Shown here: positions 47,085-60,100 of the stretch, piece after piece
Numbering within the stretch: the first letter of the stretch is position 1
How the letters are laid out: each line of letters begins with the position of its first letter
Assembly (NCBI RefSeq): GCF_009870125.1
Contig: NC_046683.1
Span: 9,486,001-9,550,000 of the forward strand
Length of the DNA: 64,000 nucleotides
DNA from: Drosophila pseudoobscura
Lineage: Eukaryota; Arthropoda; Insecta; Diptera; Drosophilidae
Direction: 5' to 3'
The notes under the pieces: generated by a model
What the model was told of the DNA's origin: nothing
The model's database searches: none
What the model saw: only the letters and a program-made list of their open reading frames with translations
Program-made: the position numbers and the translations under genes

Positions 47085-49013
47085 GTGGGGGGATAGGCAG
47101 TTGACACTCGGTTAAATCGAGCGACCGATGGACGCCGCAAAAAAAAAATACCAAACCAAACCAAAACCAAACCAAAAAAATTTGTCGTGTCTCTGAGCCT
47201 CAAAGCGTATACATATCTTTGTGGTGCGATGTATAGTATATAGATTTATATCATGGAAATATATATTATATGCACACACGCACACAAAAGACATACATAC
47301 ATATGTCAAAGCCCCCGAAACGATTGGCGTGTGTATACATAATTTTTGTGTGTTATTGAAGCTTCCGAAAGGCACTTCCCCTTCACACAAAAAAAAGCAG
47401 GAGAAAAAACCACTAAACCAACAATTGGAGCACAGAATTTTTGGATTGTGGGATGGCCTATTGAATGATCTTAAATCACGGTGGGAAGTATAAGGAAGTC
47501 CATTGAAAACTCGAGAAAATATATCCTATATTTTAGCCTACATATGTATCTGGTCTAGCCTCCTTGTTAACAGACTCTCAGACTGCCTCAAACTAAGGCA
47601 GAAGCCATCCATCCATAGGTTGATTTCCTTTTAAATCTGGAATATTCCTTTTCTGTTTATCAGCGCAGAAACTTAAGGAAAGCCAGAAAGGGAGTAGTCG
47701 GGTTTCATCTATAACCTTTTGGTATTAACATAGAGTATTTTTATGGAATTTTTTTGGATTGGTTTTTGGTATTTCTAGAGCAATTACATTTTTTTTATTC
47801 ATAGTATTTTTTAAATATATTTTTCATTAAATATTTTTCAAATTTATTTTCTATTTTTATAGTATCTAATACTTGGTTTTTCTAGTAGTTTCTGTGATAT
47901 ATATATATTTTCAGTATTTTCTGGTATATTTATAGCCTATTTTTGTAATTTCTTTTCTAGTATTTTGGTCGCAAATTCTTGTAAATTCCAGAAAATAGGA
48001 GCGTATTTATAAATATTTTCCGGTATTTGATCTAGTATTATTATGGCATTTAATATAGTATTTTTCTAATATTAAATCTAGTATTTTCTGTTATTTCATC
48101 AAGTTTTTTTCTGGTATTCAATCTAGTATTTTGTGGTATTTAATCTAGTATTTTTCTGGGAAACTTTTGTTTTTGTAAACAAAAGTGTTTAACAACAAAT
48201 ATGTTCAATGAACCAAATCTCATACGATATATTTTACCCCCCAAGGTGTCGAAAAGTCGGGAAAGTCTTTGAAAGCAAAGCTCTTTTAGGATCGAGTTCA
48301 TTGAACCGCCGAGCCCGAGTAGATCTGAGGATCTATTGGGAGTTTTTCCACCAGCAGCTACCATCGTGTGTGCACCAAGTGGCGAGGGGGGAAGCCTCTT
48401 TATGGTTGAACTTCTGTTAAAGTTTTGCTGTCATCGTTTTCATAGCTTATCGGTTGTGCGGCCGGCCTACCACTGCCCTGCCCGGCCCGGCCCGGCCCCG
48501 CCCCGCCCGTCTGCCTGCCTGCCTGCCTGCTGGTGCTGCTTATTTTACTTCTTCTTTTATTTTTTTCTGCTTGTACAGTGGCAAAATATGACTTGAACCG
48601 GTTCAATGTTGGAGCTTTGACTCTCCTCGCTCCACCCTCTCCCTCCTCTTCTCCTCACGCTTGTCGCTTGTTTAGATACAGATATACATTATGTACAGAA
48701 GTCGATTGCTGTTGTTGTTGGTGCTCTGAGATACGGGAACTTGGAGATACATACAGACTGACAGACAGACAGACACAGACCCAAGTCGAAGATTCGCTTT
48801 GAGACGCTTCTGGATGCCTACAGTTTAACCATTTCATTATACATACATACATATACATATGTACATATGTACAGTATATACAATTATTTTTTATATATTT
48901 TTATTTATTTATTTTTTTGCAGTATATTATAGCGAAAAGTTTTTCTTTTGGGTTTCTTCTTGGTGTTTTGCTTTCGGCTCTTGTTTCGTTTTTGGCTCTT
49001 GCTCACCCACTCA

Positions 49014-49050
<37 letters not shown>

Positions 49051-51190
49051 CTTTCATTCTCCTCCACTTCCCATTATGCATCATTTATTCATGCACTCAT
49101 TTGCACATGCTCTCCCACTCCCCCGCTCTTTCTCCCCATCCCTCTCTCCCCCTCCCTCTCTCCCCCTCCCTCTCTCTCTCTCGCAATTTGACATTACACA
49201 TTCAGTCGTCGCCGTCAGAGGCTCTCTGTTTTACTGGTGTTTTTCTGTTGTTATTTTCGCCTCTTTAATTTGTAAAAATAAAATACATTCCTTTTTTGTT
49301 GGGGGGGGGGGGGGGGGGGAGTAGCAGCAGGAAAACGAAAATTAAGGGAAAAACAGAATAATTTTCGTGGGGGTTGGACGCGCCCACCCGGACCCCTCAA
49401 GAGGGTGGATTGTTAATTCGTTGTTAATTGTTTTTCACTCTGTTCTAATGAAACGAATATGGAATCCCGAACAGAAGCATCCCTTCTGCTTAAATTAATT
49501 TATTTTTAGTACACTTCTCTAATCAAACTCGAATCTGAGTGTGTTTTTCAAAGATTTATTATAGTGTTTTTTGATCAGAAAATTGAATCATTCCCCCACG
49601 ACGACGACACATTTGCTGAGTCAGCGAGAGACCTCGCCAAAATTTTCGAGTGTCAGACAAATATGTGAATGAGACACAACGGAAGAGTCTCGAGAGAAAT
49701 GAGAAATCATCATTTTGCGGTGGGGAGGGGGGAGAGGTGACTCAGGCATTCAATAATTTCCACTTATGTATGTTTATGACATCAGGCGATTATTGTAAGG
49801 ATTTGTAGATGAAGAACCAGCGAAATTCCTCCCAGAAGGCTTCTGGATTTCCACTTCCTTCCTGACCTATGGTCCGTGTCCATCCCTTTCAAACATCTTT
49901 TCGACTACGGCCATGCCAGGGCCAAATATTGCAATTTCTTTCCGCCTGACAACAACAACAACAACAACAACAACAACAGCAAGAGCAATAGAGCAGCAAA
50001 CGGCAAGAGAGAAAAAGAGAGGGATGGCAGCAGCGGTAGAAGAAACAGCAACCGAAAGAGAGGTGCACGAAGAAGGAGATGGAGAAGTAGGCACTGGAAA
50101 AAGGCAATGGTTTGGTTTGTTTGTTGGCGTCGGCAGGGAGAGGGGGAGGGGGAGCAGGTGAAGGGAATTGAGAACAACAGTTATGCTAGAATTTTTGTTA
50201 TTGCTTTGTGCTACACTTTTGCTCTTGCATATGCGTGTTCCTGTGTGTATGTGCGGCTCTGCTTATGTACTCCACCATCGCATATTCTTACCCTTTGGTG
50301 GAGAGAGACAGACACACAGAGATATGATGATTTTTAACAGATGTTCGTAAGGCCATCCGTAAACCCCAATGGGGCTTTATAGACTTTATATCGTATGAAT
50401 TATATTCGCATGTTCTAGGGTATCTAATGATTCGAGTCGCCTGCAAGCAAGACTTCCTTTTCTTGCTTCTTTTTTTTTCTTCCCTCTGGCGTCCTATGAA
50501 CGGTTCTCTTGCTGCCTTTCAATGCCTTTTTTGCGTATTCTCTTTATTATCCGTACATACATATATTTTGTTTGTGCGTCTGTGCATAGGAGTATGAGTG
50601 CATTTGGTATGTTTGTGTGTATGCCTGTGCGCTGCTCTGCCAGCAGCTGCTGCTGCCGCTGCCGCTGCTGACGGCGCCGTTTTACTGCCTTCTGATCTGC
50701 CCTGCTGCTGCTGCCCCTCAGTCGTTATGACAAAGCAGTGCGACGCGACGGAACGCGAGCTATAAATAAAATATTATTATACATGTGTATGTTAATTAAT
50801 CCATTGTATTAATAATCAATCTAATAATAATATTAAATGCAATTGCTGTGAGTGCTTTTGTTTGGTTTTATATTTTTTTTAAATTTTTTTGTGCATAGTT
50901 TTTGTTTGTTTTTGTGGCCATCGAAGGGCAAAAATCACTCAAAACATTGTAACTGTTCTACGGTCAGTTATACGTCGCACAATATAACAGCAGTGGCTCC
51001 CGGCAAGCAGCTGGCACAGCGTTTTTTTTCTTCTTCTTTTTTGTGTGTGTGTGTGTTGGTTTTGTTGTTTTGTCGACTACTTTGCGTCTCCTTCTTCGTC
51101 GTCGTCGTCGACGTCAGCTTCAACGTCGCTGCGGTCGTTGATACAAAAAGTTTTTTTTTTACCTTGAGCTCATTTCAAGTTTACAAACAA
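47085..51190 (+). other. intron segment, no exon seen
   Basis: Holds the TATTTT array at 47720-48160, a CT run at 49020-49044, a G run at 49301-49319, (CAA)n at 49947-49978 and CTG repeats at 50645-50715. The good acceptor-like TTATTTTTTTGCAG at 48923 has no following coding exon. A TCAGTCGTT initiator-like word at 50718 precedes a 12-codon ATG frame with no donor. Confidence 0.45.
47720..48160 (+). repeat. TAGTATTTTT-type array, copy D
   Basis: Words such as TCTAGTATTTTTCTGG and GGTATT(C/T)AATCTAGTATTTT repeat, most regularly at 48030-48155 with about a 27-base period. Confidence 0.6.
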
Positions 51191-51192
51191 AA

Positions 51193-52342
51193 AACGAGGG
51201 GGAACGTTGTGAGTTGCTGCGGACACCGCAACTCTACAGTTATACCCGATACTAAGTCAGTATGGCTCTCCCCGGCAGATGGCGCTAATATTAAGCGACA
51301 CGACAAAGAGTGTGTGCGAGAGAGACAAAAAGTCAGTCTGAGCGTGACGTCGGGCGGTGCATAGCCAGTGAAAATTGGTTTGTTCCTTTTGGCTATAAAA
51401 ATGACCTGATCTGATCCAAATTCAGCAATCTAATAGATATGGTCATTATCTATGATTCTGCGTTTTTAGTTTTCTCGAATGTGCAATATTGTGGATGGCA
51501 CAGATTTTCGTTCTTTGTGGGGGCGGATGGGGGTGGGGCGAAATTCTGAGATATACGTTTTATAGTGACATCTTAAAGGAGTGTGTGTACCAAATTTGGT
51601 TACTCTAGCCTTAATAGTCTCTGAGATTTGTGGTTGCCCCAGATTTTCGTCCTTTGCGGGGTCGGAAGGGGGTGTGGAGAAATTTGGACACGAAACGGTC
51701 AAGGTCCGATATCACAGGAGTGTGGATACCAAATTTGGTTGCTCTAGCTCTTATGGGTTCTGAGATCCTTGAACTCATATTTTGCAATTGGCAAAACCGA
51801 CCATGAAACCTGTGTGTTAGAGTGAGACAGAGCGAGAAAGAGTGAAATTGTTTGCGTGATTCTGGCTATAATAATTATACGATCTGGTTCAGATTTTGCA
51901 CTCTGTAAGATATAGTCATCTTCTACGATTCTGCGTTTTTAGTTTTCTCGTATCGTCAAAATTGTGGATGCCAAAGATTTTCGCCCTTTGTGGGGGCGGA
52001 AGTGGGCGGGGCAAAAACTTGAAATATTTTTGGAGCAGTGACATATCACAGAAGTCTGGATCCAAAACATCGTTGCTCTAGCTCTTATAGTCTTTGAGCA
52101 TTAGGCGCTGAAGGGGACGGACAGACGGACAGACGGACAGACGGACGGACGGACAGACGGACAGACGGACGGACGGACAGACGGACAGACAGACATGGCT
52201 CAATCGACTCGGCTATTGATGCTGATCAAGAATATATATACTTTATGGGGTCGGAAACGATTCCTTCTGGCCGTTACACACATCTACTTTCACCACAAAT
52301 CTAATATACCCCAATACTCATTTTGAGTATCGGGTATAAAAA
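51193..52342 (+). mobile_element. DINE-1 / Helitron-like non-autonomous element
   Basis: Starts with the typical GAGGGGGAACG stretch and a hairpin (GAGTT..GCGG-ACA-CCGC-AACTC, 51211-51234), then TATACCCGATACT at 51241-51253, whose exact inverted copy AGTATCGGGTATA closes the element at 52326-52338. Near the right end are a tetranucleotide-type microsatellite (GGACAGAC, 52115-52192) and the familiar ATATACTTTATGGGGTCGGAAACG segment. The interior has related blocks: GATT CTGCGTTTTTAGTTTTCTCG occurs near 51455 and 51930, and AGATTTTCGTCCTTTG-like words occur three times. It has no coding capacity, as expected for this family, which depends on Rep/Helicase from other elements. Confidence 0.85.
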
Positions 52343-52828
52343 GAGTGTAATAATAATGAAAAAGAAACACATACAATACTAAATAAGGAAAATCCAAATA
52401 TACCGAAAACCAAAAAATATAACAACACAAATCATAATAAATCTACCTAAAATATAAAAATAATAATACTAATAAAAATAATAAAAAATAATATCCATAC
52501 AATTTACAGATGAAACTTTTTAAAGATTTAAAAAAATATTTTTAGAGAGAATTAAAAAATTGCAAAGAAATGATTTCCCGGTGAATGGTGGCAAAAAAAA
52601 GGAGCAACTATATTATGTGATATAAATTTTTTGTTGAAGTTTTTGTGGCGATACACAGATTGCAATTCAAATATTATTTACTGCTGAAAAAAGGCAAAAA
52701 AAAAAGAAAATGTGATCTAATTGGGAAAAATTAATTATTTCAAATAAAACAACAAACTAAAAAAAAAAAGGGAAAAGTGTACACTTCGTGTGAGTGTTTT
52801 TTGTAATGCATTTGTTTTCAACATTCAG
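52343..52828 (+). other. A-rich sequence between DINE-1 and the Q/N-rich exon
   Basis: Mostly A-rich and AT-rich filler. It ends in TGCATTTGTTTTCAACATTCAG, a possible acceptor at 52828. The DINE-1 end supplies a TATAAAA word at 52335-52341, but no initiator follows at the right distance. Confidence 0.3.
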
Positions 52829-53561
52829 GCAACAAGAAGAAAGGCTAACCACAAATCAAGATCAAAAATCGATTTAAATATATACGTATATTCTCGGCGT
52901 TATATATATATTTATATAGAGAGATATATAGTATCATCATCATCATCATATATATATATATGTGTGTGGATCAGAGTTCTACATGTGTGCAATGCAAAAT
53001 TGGCAATTGCAGGCGTCGAGCTATCAACAACATTATCATCAACAACAACAGCACCATCAACAACAGCAACAACACCAACAGCATCATCATCATCAGCTAC
53101 AACAGCAACTGCTGCTCCAACAACAACAACAACAGCAGCAACAGCAACTGCAACAGCAACAGCAGCAACAACAGCAATTACAACAGCAGCAACAGCAACA
53201 GCAGCAACAACAATTGCTAATGCCACAACAACAACAATTACAACATTTGCAATTGTGCAATAACTATATAATCAACACGACATTCAACAACAACAGCAAC
53301 AGTTGCCAAAATAGTTATCATAGTTATCACAGTTATCATAACAACAACAACAACAATAACAATAACAACAACAACAACAACAACAATAACAACAATAGCA
53401 CCACAAACACCCCCACCAATCAAAACAACAACAGCAGCAACCAGCAGCTGCTACAACAACAACAACAACAACAACAACAGCAGCAGCAACAACAACAACT
53501 ATTGGCCAACAACAACAATCTAGAGGATGATGTTTATTATTTGTTTTATAAAGATTTTTAT
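52829..53561 (+). CDS. candidate alternative first coding exon, Q/H/N-rich (CDS 52983-53561)
   Basis: ATG at 52983 gives 193 codons up to TTTTAT|GTAAGT at 53561/53562, a strong donor in phase 0. The start MCAMQNWQLQASSYQQHYH is non-repetitive. Residues about 17-88 are Q/H-rich, about 92-142 N-rich with SYHSYHSYH, a second Q tract follows at about 157-172, and the exon closes with the acidic-aromatic EDDVYYLFYKDFY just before the donor. Codons mix CAA and CAG, AAC and AAT, as in real fly opa-type coding repeats. The complex ends on both sides of the repeats and the precise donor argue for coding. Such low-complexity N-termini occur in many fly nuclear proteins. Its partner exon is beyond the window; Tlk is the inferred gene. 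Confidence 0.6.
52960..53220 (+). other. overlapping out-of-frame ORF, 86 codons
   Basis: An ATG 23 bases upstream of the main start opens a different frame (MCVDQSSTCVQC, then N/S-rich) that overlaps the Q-rich coding frame for about 240 bases. It would compete with the main start if both are on the mRNA. The N/S-rich part is just the repeat in another frame. Confidence 0.3.
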
Positions 53562-53689
53562 GTAAGTGTTTTTGTTGTTGAGTGTTTGTTTTTCCACCAC
53601 ACCACCCCCCGTCCGCCCTTTCCATATATCACATGTAAATCCTTTTTGTCGAGGCACGTTCTCACGTTCTCGCATTCCGCAATCTCTCT

Positions 53690-54120
53690 CTAATTTTAGG
53701 CGGTATTTATACAGTATTTGGTGTCTGGTATTTTTCTGGGATTATTCTTTTTTGGCGGGAAGGGACTGCTGTGAGGGTTATAGTATTTTTTATGGAATTA
53801 TGTTGTGTTATTTTTGTTGTTAGAATCACTCTAGTGTTAAATTAGTATTCAAGATTATATTTCTAGTATTTTCTGGCATTTACTAGTATTGTATTTTATG
53901 ATAGTTTTCTATCAAACAATGGACTATTATTATTCTGGTATTATTCTGGGATGTACGTGCTAGTTTTCTGCATGGGTTTATGTTAAGATTAATCTAGTAG
54001 TTTCAGGTATTTTTATAGTATTTTATTGGTACTTTTTCAACAATTGTATTGGTACTTTTTCTTGTGTTTTGCTAGTATTGATACTTGGTATGTTTCGGTA
54101 TTTTTCGCCATGAGTTAGTT
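53690..54120 (+). repeat. TAGTATTTT-type array, copy E
   Basis: GGTATTTTTCTGGGATTATT, TCTAGTATTTTCTGGCATTTACTAGTATTG and further GGTACTTTTTC words, matching copies A-D in word and spacing. Confidence 0.55.
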
Positions 54121-57100
54121 TAAAGAATCCTGGGCTGAAAGATGGATAGAACAGAAGTGGACACAAACATCAAGTTGGAAAAATATATAAGGGTTTTCTA
54201 TGTATTTGCATTGATCGTTAGGGGGATGGCGGGCAGGTGGTCTCTATAATGTTCACTACGGATGTACATATGTATCTATCCATCTATGGCATTATCTTTA
54301 TTTGATATCTGGTGTTCCTCTTATCAGTGCTTATCAGACATTAGGCGATGTTTATCTATAGATCTTTTTCATAATCGAAAATCCAATTCAAAGTTCAACG
54401 GAAATGCCTATATAATCGTTGAGTGTAATGAAATATATACATACCCATCGCCTCCCTCTCTCCCACTCTCTCTATAGCGTATGACTCATGCCCAATCCGC
54501 AACCCCTAAAACGCAAAATATTGTCTTTCTGTTCGATCAGGCGAAACGGAAAAGGCAACGGAACCCAAACACCCATCCATCTGTCTTTCTCCTGCTTGTC
54601 CCTCTGTAAATATGTAACCCCTATATCTATTTATACAATGATCTACAAACGAGTATATTATCCACTATTTTTGCCAGAAAATGGATACATTTTCAATGTC
54701 AATGTCGTGTGCCCATAGATTATTATGTGATATATATAAAAGGGTGGATGGGGAGGGATACGGGCGCATGCCGTAGACATGTAAATTGTACAATCCCATA
54801 TCTCATTTATTGTTGCACTTTTCCGCTCTCTATATACAGAAATGAGTGAGAAAATGTGCCATATTTATTGTACATAAGGGGGGGCGCGGGTATTTCTCCG
54901 ATATATTATGATTCACACACAGCAGTATTCAGTATTTTGTGTATTCTTTTCAGTCATCAATGGGGCTGCTTTTAATGGGGTTACAAAAACGTTTGGATCC
55001 ATTTTGGGCGTCTATTTACTGCAAAATGTAGATAAACCATCTTCGATTTTTGCCGACCGATGGGCGCTTTTGCATGACGCGCAACCATTTGATTGCTTGA
55101 TTTTTCATTACAATTTAAATCTTTGGATCTTTCATATCCATATGACATCTTCCCCCTTAGATCGAATGAATTGCTGGCAAAAATTACGTCTCAAAATAAA
55201 GACAAACTCTTGGGTTTTTTTTTGTTCTGGGTACTTGAGCCCTAGGTTTTCTGATGTATCTGTATCTGTATCTGTGGCTGTGGCTGTGGTGCTGCCCCAA
55301 CGGGGGTTGATTGTCCAGCCACGTGGACTTTGGAACACAAAAAAAAAAAAAATTGATTGAAATGCGCAGCAGTTGATTGAGGAAACGGAGGAGGAGGTGT
55401 AGGAAAGCCTTGGGCCCAAAAAGGCCGCAGGGAAAAATGTTATTCATATTAAATGCGTAATTAACAAGAGAGAGGGAGATAGAGAGAGATAGAATGAGAG
55501 AGCAAGAGACTAAATATATATTTTGTCCCTTTTTTTGTTTTTTTTTGGGAGGGTTGAAGTTTTTGCAAACGAAAACTGAATTTCGTTCATTCCAATTATC
55601 TTCGAGTATTATGAATGCAATGCCTGTGAAAATAAACACAGATACACAGATACTAGATACAGATACACAGTTAAATAGGTGGGCCGTAGATAGGGTCTCT
55701 CGTATCTAGATACAGAATTTCCGTTTTGGCTCTTTCGTTGTATTTCCATAATGTTCCATGACGTTTCCAGCAACAGCGCCCCCAAGCGATTTCGTTGCGG
55801 TTGTGCCGTGCCACAAACTATATATGTATCTATCTATCTATCTATCTGTATCTCTGTATCTCTGTCTCTGTCTCCCGCTTTCGGAATTCATTGAATGCGC
55901 TCTCGTTTTGCCCCAAGGGCCTGAAGGGTACTTCAATCTCAAACGATATGGTTCTTATATTTGGATTGAAATCTATCTTTGCGGGGAAATTGTTGAAGTA
56001 CATATGTGTGCAGAAAAAGATACATAAATCGTATCTTCAAAGGTTTATTATTCTATCATAAAATATATTAATATTGCAATTTATTTAACACTGAAATAAT
56101 GAATCTAATAAAAAAATAAAACGCTAAGAAAATATTTAAAAAAAAAACATTTAACCAAGAGAATATTTTTTATTATTTTATATATATTTATTTATAAACT
56201 ATAACTTTTATAAATTAAAAAAAAAAATTAGCTCAAAGCAAAAATTAAAATTTTGTTTATTTTATTTATATTAATCACTCATTTTTATATATATTTAAAT
56301 AAAATGAAAACAAATTAACCAAGGGAACATTTTATTTTATATTGATTTATGTATATATATTTTATATTTATATTAAAAAGTAAAATAAAAACAAGGAATT
56401 CAAATTATTTTTTTTAACTTTTGTAATTTTTTTTCGGCTTTTTTTGTCCGAGGTCTTTGGCTGTTATAACCATCCTACAAGCCCAATTAGAGTTTTAAGT
56501 CTATTTTGAGAGCCACTTGTGCCCCGGTGGCCACCGCTGCCTCCTGCGGGGAATGGAAAATGCATTTGCCAAATATTCCACAAAAACCTAATCCTTTTCT
56601 CGTGCCTTTTAGGAGTGGGGGGGGGGGGGGGGGAGGGGGCTTAAGGCACTCGACAAACATTTCGTGCGGATTTGACCTCCTCCAAAAGGTGCATACATAT
56701 GTAAATATATGTATATATGGAGTTTTGAGATACATTGGACACACAGATACGTAGATACATAGATGTATATACAAAACACACACACAGACACACGGGGAAC
56801 CTACACAGTAATTTTATTTTATTCCTTCAAATTTTTGGGCATAGCCTCCAAGGTATATTCGGCAAAGAAGGTGGTGGCGGTGCCATCAAATATAGGTCCC
56901 TCTTGCGTGTATCTACCCCGCAGATGAATGTACCTTGAGGGCCCTTGTATAAGAAGAAAACGAAAAGGGAAAAAAACCCTTCTGCAGAGAGGGCGGAGAG
57001 CCACAGAGAGAGAGGGAGAGGGAGAGCAGCGGCAGCGACGCCTCTGCGGCAGTTAGCGCCTACGTGGGACGACGACAGCGGGGAACAACAGCCAACAACA

Positions 57101-60100
57101 ACACATTTGGCAAACACACACACGTCATAGACCTACCACCCCACCTCCGGCCGTCCCCCTGAAAAGCCTGGCATAAACAGCAGTCACTCAATGCGTCATT
57201 CCACACAGAGCGTGGGACAGTGGGCGGCAGTAGGGAGGAGCTAGATGGTAGATGGTGGGCTCTGACAGACAAAGAGAAAGAGAGAGACAGAAACAGAGAG
57301 AGAGAGAGGGAGAGAGAGAGAGCTCCAAGTGAAGCAGCAAATGTCCCATTTATATACCGACCTCTACCCTGGAAACTGGACCCTGGACACTGGGACTCTC
57401 AGCCACCCACCCACTCATTTGTCCCGCAGATTGTCCTCCTCCAGGCAGCACCACCACCACCACCACCAGTGGCAGTCTCTCAGAGTTTCAGTTACTCCCT
57501 CCCTCTCCATCATCAGCTTCAGTTTCAGCTGCAGTTTCGTCTTCATTATGCATACATACACATGTACATGCCTTTTGCCACAGAGGACTTTATGATTACC
57601 ATCAGCTGCTTGCAGGGGAGACCCGGGGATCCATAAGACAGACCCCTCAATGAAACTTTCCCTTTTTTAGATAGTTTTGGCCAGATCGGATCACTATATC
57701 ATATGATTGTCCTAAGAGTAACCAAAGGGTCCTGCCTCTGTGGCTTTCAAGCCTCATTTTTGTCTTCAGTTTATAGCTTTTAGCCTCATATTCGCCACTG
57801 GCTTTAGTTTCAGTTTTGTATTCGGCCTTCAAGCTTCAGTTTCAGCTTCAGGCACTAGCTTTCAGTTTCAGAGTTGCATTTCGTTTCATTTTTGAACCAT
57901 TCTCCCACCGCGTGTCCATTGAATGTTGAACTGAAAGAAATCTCTAGAGCTGGAGCTCTCCATAAGAAAGATACCAAGGAATCTCTTGAGAATTCTAGCT
58001 TTAGTTTTCATCTACTTCTAGCGATTTTTCACCATTCCCGCATTCCCCCTTCATCTTTTTTCGATCTGTGTTTGCTTATTGCGTAATATCTGCCGTAACG
58101 CCGTCTTTAATGCGTCTTATTCGTAATAATTTGTGGGACTGAAAACTGCGTAATTTGTGTGTTTACATCAAACATGTTTGATGCCTGGACCCCTGGAGAG
58201 CGACAAGGAAAAGAATATTTTAATAGGAGACCGAAAGAGAGAGAGAGAGAGACGGGGTGGGGAGGGGGGGGGTGGGAGGTGGACCCACGCAATTACCTTT
58301 TGGCCATATTTTACATACAAATGCACCTACACCCACACATACAAGTACATGTACATACATATTTAATTCCTGTACATTAACAAAATTGTGCAATGTGCAG
58401 GCAGCAGCAGAGCAGAGCAGAGCGGCAGGCAGCAGAGCAGCAGCAGCAGCAGAGCAGAGCAGCAGCAGCAGCAGCAGCAGGCAACTCAATCACGACTTTG
58501 CCTGCTCTGCTGCCGCCGCCTTGGTTTTGTTGTTTTTGCATCGAACGACGATTCTCGTCCGTCGTCTGGTTCGAGTCGTTTCTCTATGTGTTTTGTGCGC
58601 GAGAGCAAGAGGTAGGAGCCAGCGGAGCCAGCAGAGCCAGAGCAAGGAGCAACCAACTACTAACGGACATGTCTGACGCACATGCGTGTGCCTGCGCGCG
58701 CGCTGCATTGACTTCGTAAGCGTCAGCGTCAGCGCAGCGGCCGTGTCGGCAGCTGCAGTTTTGGTGGCTATTTGCCATGGCCTCCTGCTTGAGCACCTTT
58801 CGCGGCTGCAGCAGCAGAAGCAGCGCCAACGAACATGCTCAGGCATTCACTCGCATTCGCACACACACACACACACACACGCAGACCCTCGAGAACGGGC
58901 AGCAGCTGCTGGCAGCGGCAGAGCATAACAGGAATACAAGAAAAAAAAACACCAACAAAAAAAAGAGAGCTTTTAAGAGACAGCAGGCAGGCAGGCAGTC
59001 AGGCAGGCGCCCACCCGACAAATTAGTCAATTACCAAATGATGGAAAGGTGTCAAAAGGAAGTAAACAGCCCGGAGGAAGTTTCAAGCTAATTGCCTTCA
59101 TTGAGTGAATTTTCGAATGGAATTTTGGGAAATCAACAAAAATGCCACAGGACACGGGCACACCTGAAATATATGTACATACATATATGGTATTTTATTT
59201 TACAAAAATCGGAAGCAAAGAGCTTATTACTAAGAAAATATTCTGATTCAACAAAAATGGAAAAATAATTAAAAAATGTCTTTCAACAATTCAGTTTTCC
59301 TACAATTAAAATAGATAAATACCAGAAACAAAAGAACATTTCGACTTTAATTCAAACGCTCTCTGATGGCTTAAAACGATTTAAAATTAAACTAAATGGC
59401 TAAATGGCACAACCACTGTGCTTGGGAGCAGGGAGTAGTACCATTACGAATCTGTTTTGCTTGTCAGGTGGTTGTTTTTGTGTGGTGGACGATTGGACTG
59501 GACTGGACTGGGGCTCTGTTTTGTCTCCTTTTATGCGAATGTTGTTGTTGTCGTCGTCGTCGTCGTGTTGCTCTTCTTTCTTGTTCTTGTGATTCTGGCT
59601 TGGCCGTCTTCGTCTTCTGGTTTGTGGCGGTGTTTTCTGTCTCGCGAGCTTTCCTTCAAGGAGACAAGAGGCACGGATGACGATGGTGGAGGGGGGGGAG
59701 GCAAAGTAGTTGTTGTACAGTTGAGCCATTCAGAGTAGACACGAATGGAGAGTGTATTACGAGTTTGTGTGCATGTATGTGTGTATTGTATGTACATTAT
59801 GTAAATAAGCATACATACATGTGTCTCTAAGTGGGCATAGGTATGTCTTCGGACTCCCCCCCACCCCGATAGACGCTGATGATGGCGACAACGACTACGA
59901 CAACGACAACGACTCCCCCGGTCTCTTTATTATTACTTTACTTACTTTTTGCTCTACTGCTGATACCCTATCCACGTTGCCTGGAGTGTGTATTCGAGGC
60001 AGGTTCTAACTATGGTAACACGGGTGTCTCTCCCACTCTCTCTCTCGCTGTATCTTTCCATCTATTAGACATACCACCCGCATCTTGCGGCATCACTCCT

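Noticed and set aside
54908..55360. 150-codon ATG ORF on the plus strand
   Set aside because: No domain, includes a TGTATC microsatellite and poly-A end, no promoter or splice signals.
58777..59091. 104-codon ATG ORF, MASCLSTFRGCSSRSS
   Set aside because: Low complexity with a CA repeat in the middle; no donor or recognised family.
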